Of a stretch of 64,000 nucleotides of DNA, positions 23,901-35,722 are shown piece by piece. Below the pieces are notes generated by a model that did not search any database, was not told the DNA's origin, and was given only the letters and a program-made list of their open reading frames with translations. This stretch comes from Deuterostichococcus epilithicus (taxonomy: Eukaryota > Chlorophyta > Trebouxiophyceae > Prasiolales > Stichococcaceae), in contig JAVTLE010000004.1 of NCBI GenBank assembly GCA_033439295.1, positions 1,488,012-1,552,011 of the forward strand, given 5' to 3'. A program made the position numbers and the translations under genes. Numbering within the stretch: position 1 is the stretch's first letter; the number at the start of each line of letters is the position of its first letter.

Positions 23901-26900
23901 GGGCGTCACCACCAGCAGGCGTGCCGGCGCGGCGCAGGCGTCGCAGGCGCCGCCGTGCCGCAGCGCCACCTCGACGCGGGACAGCGGATGCCGCGGCGGC
24001 AGCCACGGCGGCGATTTTGCCTCCGGCATCGGTAGCGCCAGCCGCGCCGCCAGCAACTCCAGGGTTTCCTTCAGCTGAGGCTCCACGGGCGTCAGGTTCT
24101 GGTTGCCCGCCACGCAGCACGACAGCCTGCATGTGAAAGGCTTCCGGACTCAGCGACATTTGAAGGAATGGAAATGCTGCCTTGGCCATGGCAGGGGGCG
24201 GACCAGGTGCCGCGGCTATTTCAGATGTGTCGGTGTAAGGAGGCTCCGGCGAGCGGCAGCTGGAGTGTGATCTCAAGTCATGCCGCAAATGTGCTGTATC
24301 GATGCTGCGAGCTTCGCAGCATTTCATGTCCAGCGTTGATGTGCAACCTTGAGACCCGCTTGGAGATTGCCGAGTTGACTACAGTGTACTTGACTGTAAC
24401 AGCAACGGCTGCCGCCAAGATCGCTGGTTTGATGGTTTGATCAGCTGCCAATGGTGTTTACGCATAAGTTCTGCCGCGAGGGAGGAGGCCTGGCAGCACG
24501 CAGGCGAATATCTCGCGGCCCTACTCGGGAGCTGCACCTGCTCTGAACGGGAGCGGCTCAGCTTGTGTGTTGCTTCTGCTGCTCGCCACTCAATATACAA
24601 GGCTATGGTTGATATCACAGTTGGATGAGGCGCACTTGACGTTTGCCAGGTACTCGCGGCCCCACTTGGAGTTGCGCTCAGCCAAGATGCTCTCGTAGTG
24701 GTCCTCGTCGCCCCAGTCTGCCAGCAGCAGGTTGAGCCCTATTACCTCCACCTGCGCCCGAAGAAGCGTGAGAGTTTCTGCAGGTTTCAGGGCGCAGGCG
24801 CCGAGATGGGTGGCGACGACTCCGCCTCGCGCGGCAGTGCCAGCCGCCAGCAGGGCAACGCAAGAGGCGGTGCACTGTGGGCCGGACGGCATGGTGTCCA
24901 GGGTTGAGCATATCAGATGCAGCGGCAATGCTTGTCAGCAGGTTTCCCAGTGACTGTATCATGTGCAGCGGCGATTGCCGAGACGTACTTCTCGTGCCAT
25001 CTCCATGGTGCATCGACAGGAAGCGCACCAGTTCGTTGTAGCTGCGAGCATGCTCCTCCTCGAAGTCCAGCAGCGTCACCTGCGGACACAATTGCGCAGT
25101 GTGATTCAACCCCCAAGTCAGTGGAATATGTCGTAGAGCCAGTCCCAAGTGAGTGCCAGAGTGCGGGCGCCTGCAGTTCATGGCACAGCCTCAGCAGGCC
25201 GCTGGCCCCGCAACCGCAATTGCTCCAGCAGATGCAGGCAGGCCGAGCGATGGACGCCGCAGCGCACAGCCGCACGGTGACCGTGGTTGCAGCACCAAAT
25301 CAGGTACGAGACAGCAGGACGGACGCGCACAGCCACGGCACCAAGCGGGTTAGGGTTTAGGGTACAGGGTACAGGGCGGGACTGAGCAGATGGCGCGCTT
25401 TCACGGCGCACATCAGGAAAGACGGCAAACCAGAAGGAACCAACTGCACACCCACACACAAGCATGAGGATTGCACCTGGCGGGTGCAGGGCGGGATGGT
25501 GCGGATGTCGGACTTTGCGGCGCGGATCATGACCTGCCGCAGCAGCGCCATCAGCCGACCGCGGCCCTCGGCACGCCCCGCCTCGAAGGGCCTCTGCACC
25601 GCCTCCTGCGGCACGTTGACAGCAGGCGCTGGGCTGACGGGCGACGTGCCTCGATGCAGCGAGAGGCTCGTGCGGGTCTTCAGCAGCGGCAGCAAGGCCA
25701 GGCCCCGCACGTCCGATGCGTCCCGGGGCAGCAAGTCCATGCGCCTGCTTCCCTCTCCGCCGCCACTTCACATGCCGTCTCACACCGCGCAGCTGACTGA
25801 CGGACAAGAGAGCGGGGTGACCGTGCTCACGTCCCACAGGCGCTTGCCGGCAGCGCCGCCGTACGGCCGGTGCCGCAGGAAGGTCAGCAGCGGGTGCAGC
25901 CGCGCCAGCTCCGCCGCGCCCGCGCCCGGCGCCGGCGTTCCGGTCACAACCCACCGCCGCTCCGCCCGCAGGTTGGCCGCCATGGCCAGCTTATTGGTCA
26001 GCGCCGCGCCGCCGATTTTATGGCCCTCGTCCAGGATGACGCGCAGCCAGTGCACCTGCGCGCCGCAGGGTGTGGAGTCGGTGTGTAGGGTTTGGCTGCT
26101 ACGGCCTGCTCGTCCGCCAGCGCCGCGCCGCAGACGCTGCGCGCCCTCGTGTAGCACTGCCTGCGGCCAGGAGAGATGCATATATGGGTTTAAAAACTCG
26201 AGCCTCAGGCTTTTGGGGTTGCCATTGTGGACCACGGGGGAGCTTTGCGCCTTCCAGCATCAGTCCAGCTGATTGAGGCCGAGCAAGGTCGAGGCACAGC
26301 TGGCTGCTTCTGGACCAGTGTGCCGGGACCCAAGCACCGGGTTGCATACCCGTCGCACGACCGGCGCAGCAGTGTTGCCAGTAGGAATGGCGAGCAACTC
26401 TTCCCTCATACTGGTGTGCAGCAGCTGTCTCGTGCGCCGTCTGTCGCTGTCAGTGACCCCAGATGGCCTTTCAAACGGCGGGCAGTGCCTGTCTAGCTGG
26501 CTCTGGAGCCAGTCGCAGACGGTGGCACGCCTGCAAGCCACGCAGTGGCAGACCCTGGGATCCAGCCGCAGACCCTGCGGTCGCGCTGTCGCCACTGTCA
26601 CCTTTGCCGAGGATGGGGAACATTGTGCGATCGTGCGGCAGGGTCTTCCTAAAGGGGCCCGTCAGGCGCAGGGTGGCGGCGCCAGAGTCGGCACCCCATG
26701 CATATATCCGAACCGTTGCCCCTGACTGCCCTACCGTCATGGTGCGATAGAACACTCGCTGAAATCGCTGGTGAAGGTCCTCAGATATGCAGCGCACGCC
26801 CGACGCAGCGGGGAGGCCGCGGGGAGGCTGCAAAGGGGCACACTGCAAACCTTTCCTCACCGCGGTGGTGCACGATTCCTCGCTGAGGAGCGCACCTGCC

Positions 26901-29900
26901 GCAGCGGAGAGGCGGCGCCAGAGTCAGAGCTCCACTCGCCGCTGAGCCGCGTGAAGGTGGTCAGCACCACGTCGTGCTCCCATGCCAGCGCTTGCGGCGC
27001 CGCCTCCCGTGCCGTGCCCTGCACATGAACGGGCTGGCGTCAGCCTCTCTCAAACTCGCCCCCAGGTGGCGAGGTGGGTGACCGCCGCATCCCCAGATGA
27101 GATAGACGTCGCGATCCAAAACGTGTCCTCTTGTGCAGCTGTGCGAAGAAACAAACGGGCATGCACGGCAGCTAGGCATGCTTGGTGATCCTGACCGGGT
27201 TGACGGCCGTTACGCTGCCAAGCGCACCTCGCCCAGCACGGCAACGCGGAGCATGCCGCCGCGCGTGTGGCTGGCCAGCTGGTGCATCCAGTGCCCGATG
27301 AGCGGCGACGGGACCACGATCAGTGTCGCGGCCGACATAAACACCTTTGTCGGCGCCGCCGCGGGCCCTGCACATGAGGCAGCATGCATGGCGGCCCTGC
27401 CTTTAGACGAAAGCCGAGTCGGATAAGGAGCTCGAAGGTCTGTGATCTGCCATCAGAAAGTTAAAACGCCTTCGAAAAGGCCTCCAAAGCACCCAAGAAG
27501 CAGCAAGGCGGTGACAGCCGCTGGCGCTGCAGCTCACCCCCAGTCGTGCTGGCCTTGCTTCGGTGCACGTCACTACATCGCCGCCAGCATTGATCCTCAT
27601 GTACAGATTCGCTGTTTCCTCCTGCGTCTATGCTCCCACCTCCTTCCAGCGCCGCTTGCAGCGCACCGGCGACTTGCCGCAAGCGCGAAACCGACAACTG
27701 GTCACTCTTATCTTTTTGAGAATTGGATAACCTCACGCAACCGCATCGGCTGCCCAGCTGCGTCCACTTCTTCCTGCATCCGCGGCAGCCTCCAGCCGCA
27801 GTTGCACCATCACAAAGCCCCAACACCAGGTTGGCACCCACGTTGCTGGAAGGAGACTTGAAGACGTATTGCACCCTATGCCTCGCCGCTTTCCAGAGCC
27901 GCCTTCACCGCGAGTGCGTCCTTCAGGATTGCACTCTACATCCAGCCCCGCTCTGCAGCCTGTCCCCCCGCCGGCTCCTGGCGCCGTCTGCATCGCCGCA
28001 GCGCTTTCCAGCCGCAGGTGCGCCATCTATCTGCCGCAACACCAGCCCCAACATCTCGGACCCTTGACCTCTCTGGACTGCCACTGTTATACTGTCCGTG
28101 CACACCTGCTTCCAGCGCCGCCTGCAGCGCCGCAGCATCTAGCCGCAGCCCCGCCACCGCCGCCGGCTGCACCCAGCGATGCAGGTCTGCCATGGTGGGC
28201 GACGGCGGGTGGTCGCGCGGCGCCAGCTGCGCGGAAGGGGACGACTGATTGGCAGTCTGTTGAAAAAACCCGCTGCAACGGTCCACTGTGCTCAAGGACA
28301 TCTCAGGAGGCACCTTGCCTGCGACCGAAACGACCGGGAGCTCTCGAAGCGAGAACTCTCGAGGCTGAGCAGACTGAAGGGCAAACGTCGACCGGCACAC
28401 GACTGCAGCGGGCGACTCGGCATGCAGGGACTGGTCTGGTGCCCGCATGTTCATGGGCGGTGCGGCGCCCACCACGAGGCCGCGCTCGCCGCGCCTGCGC
28501 GGCCGCCTCCCCTCCTCGAGCCCCAGCGCCCGAAAGAAGTGTGCATAGTCGCCTGGTTCCCGGCAGGTGCGCGGCACCGACAGGCCCTCCCGCGCCAGCA
28601 CCTGCGAATAGAAAGAGCACACTTGATTCGCTTGACAAACCGCCACCAACAGTACTCGTAGAAGAAGCGCGCACGGCTGTTGCAGTCCAGACACCGCACA
28701 AGGCGCACGTTGTCGCCCGACTCCTGACAGGCGCAGCACCTGCGAAGCACCTGCGAAGCACGACAAGCTTCCTATCTGGCAGAGTTCTGGCACGGAACAG
28801 GGGTTCCACCTCTGGGTCCTGCCGCGCCAGCCACCACGCGGCGGAGTGCCGCAGCGCTGTCCCCGGGCAGGCCGCCAGCGCCGCCCGGGCGGCCTTGACG
28901 TTGGCCGCCTGCCCCGCCGGCTGACCCGGCGCCACAAAGCCGAGGTGCCCCGACTCCTCGTCGCCGCCGCAGGGCAGTGCCGCGGCCACGCCGGCGGGCG
29001 ACGTCGTGGCGCCGGCGCCGAGAGCTTCTGCGCCTCCAGACGGCGCGCCCGCCAGCGCGCTGCCGGCCGCTGCGGCTGCGCCCTCGGGAGATGTTCGTGG
29101 GCTGCGCTGGGAGCGGGCGCTGCTGCCGCCGCCGCCCTTGGTGCTTGGCACCCGGTCCCCGGTAAGGGCGTCCAGCTTTGACGTTGGGAAGGTGGTGCCG
29201 GCATCTTCGGCAAAGCAGACGCGGCGGCGGCGCTTGGCCGGCGGCGGGGCTGGCGGCGGGGATGCCTGCTCGTCTGCAGGGGCGGCCGCCGCGGCTGATG
29301 CCACGTGCCACTCTGCTGTGTCGCTGCTCTGGGACGAGTTGGCCGCCGGCGCCGCGGCGGCACCAGCATCCGCGGCGTGCATGGTTGCAGCCCCCGCAAT
29401 CATCGCCCCGTCGGCGGCCGCGTCTGGTGCTGCAAATGCGGCGGCGCCGTTTGACGCGGCTGTCGGCGCGCTCCGCTTCAGGGTCGAGGCCTGTTGCGTC
29501 CGCCCGCCGACGGTGCCAGCAGCGCTGCTTGCCAGGCTGCCTGCTGGGCATGAGCAGCAGTGCTGTCCTTGGCGCCGTGCCCTGGGCTGTGCTGCCGCCT
29601 GTGGCACTAACACCTCTGGCTGGGCTGCTCCCGCAGGCATCTGCTGAGGAGGCGCTGCTGGCTGTGCTGGCTCTGCCGGCTGGCTGTGTTGCGACACCTT
29701 TGACAGGAGCTGCTCGGGCGGCTGCGTGGCTGCCCGGTTAAAATCCAGCGGCGCTGGCAGGGATGCGCAGCTGGGCAGGCTGCCAGAGCGCCGCCGGCTG
29801 CGGTGCGGCGAGTGGAAGCAGCTGGCCGGCTCGTCTGCACAGCGCGACACGTTTCGGATGAAGAGACGCTACATGACGCTGACACACACCATTTTCGCAA

Positions 29901-32778
29901 AGCACATGACGTGCCCCCCCCCTCCCCACCCTATCTTGCTGCACAGGAGATGCTGAAGACAGGTCGGACCTGCCGTCGGCCCACACAACCACGCTGAATC
30001 AGGTCTGATGGCCAATATCAGCCGGGGGCCCACCTGTCTCGTGCAGGGTGTAATAGCAGCAGGGCCGGCCGCGGCTGTCGGGCGCGGCTGCCACCTCGGC
30101 GCCCAGCGGCGCGCCCGCGGCAGTGCCCAGCGTCTTGAGCATCAGCGCCATGCACGTCACCGTCTTGCCCAGCCCCTGCGGCGCCACACCGCAGCCGGAT
30201 CAGTGAGTGGGGAGGCTGCTATAGGCGCAAGCACAGGCAGCAGCTCCTGTGTGCCCTCCCTCGTGAGGAGGGTCCCAACGCAAACCCTGCCCAAGCCCGC
30301 CGCCACGCGCCTCCCAGCCGTGCACATGTCCACACTCGTTGCAGCGTGGCTGTCGCTGCTGGGAGGCACTGCCGGCAGTCTCTGCTGCCGGGGTCAGGGG
30401 GGTGACTCACCGGCTCGTCGCAGACGAACCCGCCGCGGCAGGGCGGGCACGGATCCGGAGGCTCCACGAAAGCGTCACCGCCGCCGGCGCACAGCCACAG
30501 GGGCAGGCCCTGCGCCGTGGGGAAGGCTGCCACCGTGGGGTGGGCCGCCGCCACCGTGCTGCCCTCTCGCTGCAGCATCCACCGAACCGCGACCTCCTGT
30601 GTCCACGAAGAAGCGTGGCTGGTGGAAGCGGATCGAAGTCAGCTTCGGGTGAAGCTGTCTGGACACGCCCCACTCGGCGCAGCACAGGGGGCACCACCCT
30701 GCCGCGTGCGAGCGGGTGGTAATGACAGAGCCACTCTGGCCACATCCGCGGGTGGGCCTGCACGATGCCAGGGGGCCAGACCAGCGCTTGGCGCTGTCTT
30801 CCAGTAGGTTGGTGCGTCAGAAAGGAGGTGAGGAGCGCCGAAGGGCGTGCCTGGTGCGGGAACAGCGTCAGCTTGAGGCCCGGCACGATGTCGGCTGCCA
30901 GGTGGCGCAGCAGCCGGCAGGTGCCAGACAGCGCCCTCAAGTCGGCCGGCGCGCGCACCGCCTGCAACAACGCATTTGCAAGTGACCCACGCTCTGAGCA
31001 GGTACGCAGGGTCATTGCGACTACATATGGTGTGCAGCAATCAGCGCCAGTTCAGGATGAAGTCGGGCAGCTGCGCATCGCTGACGAGCTGCAGTGTCAC
31101 TGTAGCCACATCCAGGAAACCTCCCAGGCCATCATTGCAGTTTCTACAAGAGAGGCAGTCACCTGCAGTATGCCGCGGAGCACCTCTGGCGGCAGCGCCG
31201 TCAGGCTGGGCCGCCCCGGCGCCGCGGCAGCCGGCTGCACGCCGCCCGGCTGTGCCGCCTGATGCGTGCTGCCGCAGAGCTGCGGGGCTGGTGCAGCGCC
31301 TGCTGACAGTGGCGGCGGCAGCGCGATGGCAGCGGCGTGCATGTGCGTGCTCGGCAACTCCGCAAAGCACTGCGACAGGCTGCAAGGGACCAGGCAACTG
31401 CGTCACGGACTCGGTAATGGACCTGGCACCTGTCACTCCTGCAATGCACGCCGTGTGCCGCCATTGTCCTCGACGACCTTGGTCGGACAGCCAGCATGAC
31501 CACTGGCAGCCCTCCTATCTGACAGACGCTTTCCCCACCTGAGGCGCTGACCGTCTGGCTGCTGCTCGCCGGCGACTTCGGCAGCCTCCGCACCCCCGCT
31601 TGGCCCCTCCGCTGCCGCCGCGTCTGTGTCGACTTTGCCGTCTGGCGCGGTCCCCAGCTGCAGTGCCTCGCATAGCGGGTGCAGGTGGCCAAACACAAAG
31701 GCGGCAGCCGCGCTGCGCTTCCAGACGTGCAGCCCAATCCACAGCCTGCGCAAAGGGTGCCAGCCGCCGGGTCATTCCGGCCTTTGCAGCGTTCTGCTTG
31801 TCGCTGGCCTCCAGACATGAAACAGTTGCAGTTGTGCAAGCCGCTCGCCGCGGTGGTGCACACTCTACTGGCAACGCAGCATTGTGCTGATAGACGGGGG
31901 CAACTGCATGAGTGGCGCCAAGCTGGTGCTCAAACAGCAATTCCAAAAACTAAATTTGGGAAGAGCGTGCCATCTTTTGAAAATGAACCGCAGCTGGCAG
32001 CCGGCCAAGGCACTGATGCTTGTGGGCTGGAAGATACTCACCGGAGGGGAAAGTAAATGTCCAGGCGCACACGCACGTCTCCTGCACGATGTGCCACCAC
32101 CTGGCCCCTTGCATCCAGGCCATTGCTCACCGCCTGCACAGCTCACAGCTCAGAGTCAGAGCGAAGTCAGTCAAGGCTCACTCCTCCAAGGGGAGTAGAG
32201 CGCCCCCGGCAGTGAAGGGTGAGACAGGATGCTGGCCCTGAGAGACGATGCTGGCCAATGCCAGCACAGCCACAGTGCCTGGCCAGTACAGCAACCGCAC
32301 TGGACCCAATCATCTGATCAAGATTTGCGATGGCGGCGCAATGCCGAACTGTGTGTGCAACACACCAGGCGTCCGACCGCTTGCAGCAGGGTGCAGCCCT
32401 TGCGGTCCGCGAGCGTGCCATTCGGCCTGTCCACCAGCGTGTGCCTGTGCCGCAACTGCCGCAGTCAGCAGCCGTGTACTGTATACACGTGCTTGTTCGC
32501 GAACAGCGTCCCCAGCGATGTCTTGAACTGCAGCGCCATGTAGGTCTCCATTCTCAGGAGGCGTGCACAGGTAAGTTGCCGGTGTGGGCCGTCCGTGCGC
32601 GTCAACAAGCGCACCCTTGCTGATCACGCAAGACCGCCTGCTTCCGCTTGTCTATCAGCGCCAGGCGGTACTCCAAGGGCTCCTGCAGAGCTTCCGCGTG
32701 CCCTTCCGCTGGTGCGACCGTTATAACGAGGAATCCTGCCAGCTGCTGAGGCTCAAGCTGCGTGTCAGATACAACCAT
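20981..32778 (-). CDS. F-box/SNF2 ATPase with RING-type insertion (plant At3g54460-type)
   Basis: Plant proteins of this type join an F-box, which recruits SCF ubiquitin ligase, to a Rad5/HLTF-like SNF2 ATPase, so a nuclear DNA-translocase/E3 role is inferred. Order along the gene: N-terminal PQQLAGFLVITV (start ATG at 32778); F-box split between SLTALPPEVLRGILQ (about 31200) and the exon 30960-30840 ending LKLTLFPHQ; Walker A split as GGFVCDEP (30413) and GLGKTVTCMAL (30178); basic KRRRRVCF (about 29240); CxxC pairs CCAC and CLDC (about 28735-28680); TTFTRLSGEW (26950); LDEGH box (about 26030) and RWVVTGTP (about 25945); RING-like CDAC, CAHLLCVAC and CPLEGC (about 23960-23560); PKWPVP (about 23495); IIFSQFWMHL (about 22335); GLDLSF and ARAHRMGAARP (21845-21675); last exon ending at 20981. 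Full exon boundaries were not solved. Introns at both ends of the helicase exon 21845-21675 carry decayed copies. Confidence 0.9.
21551..21616 (-). repeat. Decayed copy of the helicase exon end (HRMGAARP)
   Basis: It repeats the coding stretch at 21671-21730 (RMGAARPISVETLVMR) as RMGAARPVSVE followed by a frame break. It lies downstream of the real exon, offset about 120 bp. Confidence 0.8.
21909..21992 (-). repeat. Decayed copy of the helicase exon start (GSVGLDLSF)
   Basis: It repeats 21765-21842 (VLVMDGTGSVGLDLSFAS) as VLVMDNTGSVGLDLSFVS. It lies upstream of the real exon and includes the acceptor side. The similarity stops after about 28 codons. Confidence 0.85.
27600..28190 (-). repeat. 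Repeated decayed units inside the F-box/SNF2 gene
   Basis: The coding-like block around 28190-28110 reads LRLDAAALQAALEAG and ends at a GTGTGC donor. Shorter, diverged relatives of its end (around CTGGAAAGCG) recur near 28010, 27890 and 27650. Which of these is a true exon was not settled. Confidence 0.55.
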
Positions 32779-33411
32779 CTCGAGGCCGGAGTCACGCAAG
32801 ATCGCGTCAGTGCCTGAGCCGATCGATTGAACGGTGAGAAAACTCAGTTCCACGCCGATCAGGGCTGCACGACCAGTCTCGGAAGCGATATCGACCCACT
32901 GCTGTCAAGCATCAAGCATGTCGCCAAGCGAGACAGCAAGGCTCAGACGCGAGCTCAGGCAATCATAGCACATGCAGGATGTTGCGTAAGCTTCCTTCTC
33001 CTGAGTGAGCTCTAGCTTGCCTCGTATCCCGACCTCAGCACGGCTCCCTCCGACACAAACTCCAAAGGGCTGGATCTCGGCATTTTGCACAGAGCCACAA
33101 TCGTCATTTTGAATGTTGGCAGTTTGCTAGTCATATCTGCTTACTTTTGCAAAGCACACCAAAGTCGTCGCTGTTTGCTGTGGTTGTGTCGGTCATAGTA
33201 GTTGATCTCCATCAGAGGTCAACTGTCGGACACCACTGATGATCGGCAGCGACCTGGTGGAGCCACAGCACAGCCTCCAGACTGTTCCTGGACCTAAGCT
33301 CGACCTGCAAACCAAGCAGCAGGTGCAACGGTGCATGCCTGCCAGGCCGCATGGCGCTGCAGGCTGCTGCCGCTCCAGCAAACTACGCCGCTCCCTGCAA
33401 CTGAAGTTTCA
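32779..33411. other. Divergent intergenic region, F-box/SNF2 and GNAT genes
   Basis: The two genes point away from each other with 633 bp between start codons, so promoters and 5' UTRs of both should lie here. An open minus-strand frame reaches past 32778 but has no ATG that I prefer. No RNA gene was seen. Confidence 0.5.
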
Positions 33412-34856
33412 ATGCATGCGCAGATTCGGGAGCTGCACGCCCGCTGCTATCCGGGCGAGCAGGAGCTGGAAGACTCGGTCGATGAGGCTTTCGAGCAGAT
33501 CTGCTTCCTGCATGAGGCGGACGACTGCACCTGGTTCCTGCTGTGGCTGCCAGCGGCGCCACATGGCACCAGGTTCTTGCAGCATCCTCTGGTCTGCGGT
33601 TGTCCTCAGACTCATACATCCGCTGCTTCCAGCCAGTGACCACGCACGCGCCGCAATGCACCGGAGACAGCTGCCTGCTGCCTGTGCTTGCGCACCTGGA
33701 CTCATGGCCGTTGTGCACGTGCCACAGGCAGCTGGCAGGCATGTGTGCCGGGGTGCAGTACCATGACTCCTTGTACGTGTTTGGCTTTGGCATCGACCCG
33801 GCATTCCGGCGCATGGTGCATACTTGACGCTGCACCCTCTGTCGGCCTGCTCGTGGGCCCGCAGGCTTCTGACATAGCGTCCATGCTGCTGCAATCTTGA
33901 CACATGCTGTTTGCTGAAAGCTGCTGGATGGTCTGTCCTGCAAACAGCAGTGCAACCCTGCGCTTGTCGCTAGTGGGAGCCAGGACCGTGGCATGTAAGT
34001 GCAGGAGGGCGGATCACTGCAGGTCGACTCATGCGCTGTGCTGCAACCTTCTCAGTGTCCGCTCCTGAATCCTAGTATTGTGTATTTGCAGGGCTATGGC
34101 AAGCGAATCATGTTCGGCATCGAAGTTTGGGTTTTGGACAAGGGACTGCCGCTCAAAATATCAGCCACGGTGGACGCGGCGCAGTGGCGCCTCATTGCCT
34201 TTTACAAGTCGCTTGGCGCAGTCACAGAAAAGAACGGTGCGTTCTCTACTGCAGCTTGACATCTTCTAAGAGCACGAAGTGCTGCTCTTCAACATCGGTC
34301 AGAATCAGAACTCAGCAATATTCGTTACGATTGATCACCTGCTGGCATGATGGCAGCGTGCAGACACTCATGAACTTGAGCGTTGGAATGGAAATCTCCT
34401 GCATCTTAAGCTAGTCACATGTATCTAGACGTGCGCATATCTGCTGGCGCCCTCGCTGTACATAAGAGCAAGTCCTCCAGATGCAGTCAGGAATGCGAGC
34501 ATAGTAGACCTTGGCATCATTTACCTGCAGCTGGGGCTCGGTATGCTTGGGCATCTGGTTCATTCTGGGCCTGCACGGCTGCGACCCTTGCAGGCATGAC
34601 GAGCACGGGCGCGCCGCCACCGCCCAGCCTGCGCATGGTCAAGTATTACGACGAAGCGGAGGCACGCGCCGGCGTGGCGGCCGCCGAAAAAGAAATCGGC
34701 AGGGCGGTGGAGATGCGGCATCGCCTGCGCCGAAGGCTACTGCTCGCGGGTCAGGCGGCGGTTGTTGCTGCACTTGTGGGCGGTGTGGTGATGGTCTGCT
34801 GCAGGCGCTGGCGGGCGCCCGGCGGCGACGGCTCACCGCCTTCCGGAATGGCTTGA
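33412..34856 (+). CDS. GNAT acetyltransferase with C-terminal membrane anchor
   Basis: GNAT enzymes transfer acetyl from acetyl-CoA to an amine. Four exons close in frame (218 codons): 33412-33572, 33728-33815, 34092-34236 and 34594-34856, all GT-AG. The fold is visible: beta4 LYVFGFGIDPAF, then the acetyl-CoA loop RRMGYGK (residues 81-87) formed across an exon junction, WRLIAFYKSLGA, and a final RMVKYY. After a charged helix, residues 180-201 (LLLAGQ to VMVCC) form one hydrophobic span followed by a 17-residue Arg-containing tail. That suggests a tail-anchored protein with the enzyme domain in the cytosol or stroma. The substrate is unknown. The N-terminus is short, so an upstream exon remains possible. 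Confidence 0.85.
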
Positions 34857-35722
34857 CAGAAGGACATGGGCTGCAGCGCCAAACTTGGTGCCATGGTTGG
34901 TTCATGAGCAACTTTCTGGAGGAGGCCAGAGTTTCGAGGCCATAGCAGGATAAACGCAGTTGGGTAGCTGAGCTTGTGCTTGCTGCGAGACTCGATTTTG
35001 GGAATGTCAAGGGTATTCAACTTGATCTTCTCTTTTCCTTGGGTATGTTGTGCGCAGGGATACTAAGTTCAAGCTGGGAAAGAGAACGGAACGAGAGATT
35101 ACACCCGCCAGCCTCACTTAGTTGCAAATGCAGATCCGTCACTTCACCGAAGAAGTGTTGCGTGGCGGTGGCCAGCTGCCCACCAGGAAGCTGCATTCCA
35201 GCTTCCGCAACCGTGCTTGCACCAATGCCATTGCGCCCGCTGCTGCTAGCGCTACCGCAGCCACCGCCATACAGCCTGCCGCAGACCCTGCAGGCGCACC
35301 AGTGTGTGATTTGTTGAGTTGTCTATGATTTCATTGTGGGTCATCGTATCATCCATGCCTGTGAGCAATAGGCTGTGCTGCTGAGCAAGCCAAAATGCAG
35401 TGCAGGCACACCAGCTGGCGAACAAGGCATCCGCCATGAGTCACAAGTTTTCGCAAGTTTTCAGCTGGTAAGTCTAAGACGACAGGGTGTAGGAGCCCAG
35501 AGCATATCGCTGTAGCCTGAAGATATAACGTATAAATATTCTTGGACTAGTCGAGCAGATACCTGAGCCTGGCAGCATTGCAAGCAACGCCCGCAGCAGC
35601 CGACCGCCAAGCCATTGCAGTTGACCGGCACCGCCACCCGCAGCGGAGGCTGCTGCAGCCTGCACGTATAACTAGCAAATATGACATTTGCCCATGAGAC
35701 CACGAAGAGCGGCACATGGCAG
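34857..35722. other. Convergent intergenic region, GNAT and Rieske genes
   Basis: Two 3' ends face each other. I see no coding exon. A Gln/Ala-type open frame at 35122-35328 has no family resemblance and is probably chance. Confidence 0.5.

Noticed and set aside
25348-25366. Telomere-like GGTTTAGGGT
   Set aside because: Only about two units are present and it sits inside a gene intron, so chance is the simpler explanation.
35122-35328. Small plus-strand gene in the convergent region
   Set aside because: The frame is short, Ala/Pro-rich and without family resemblance or splice context.
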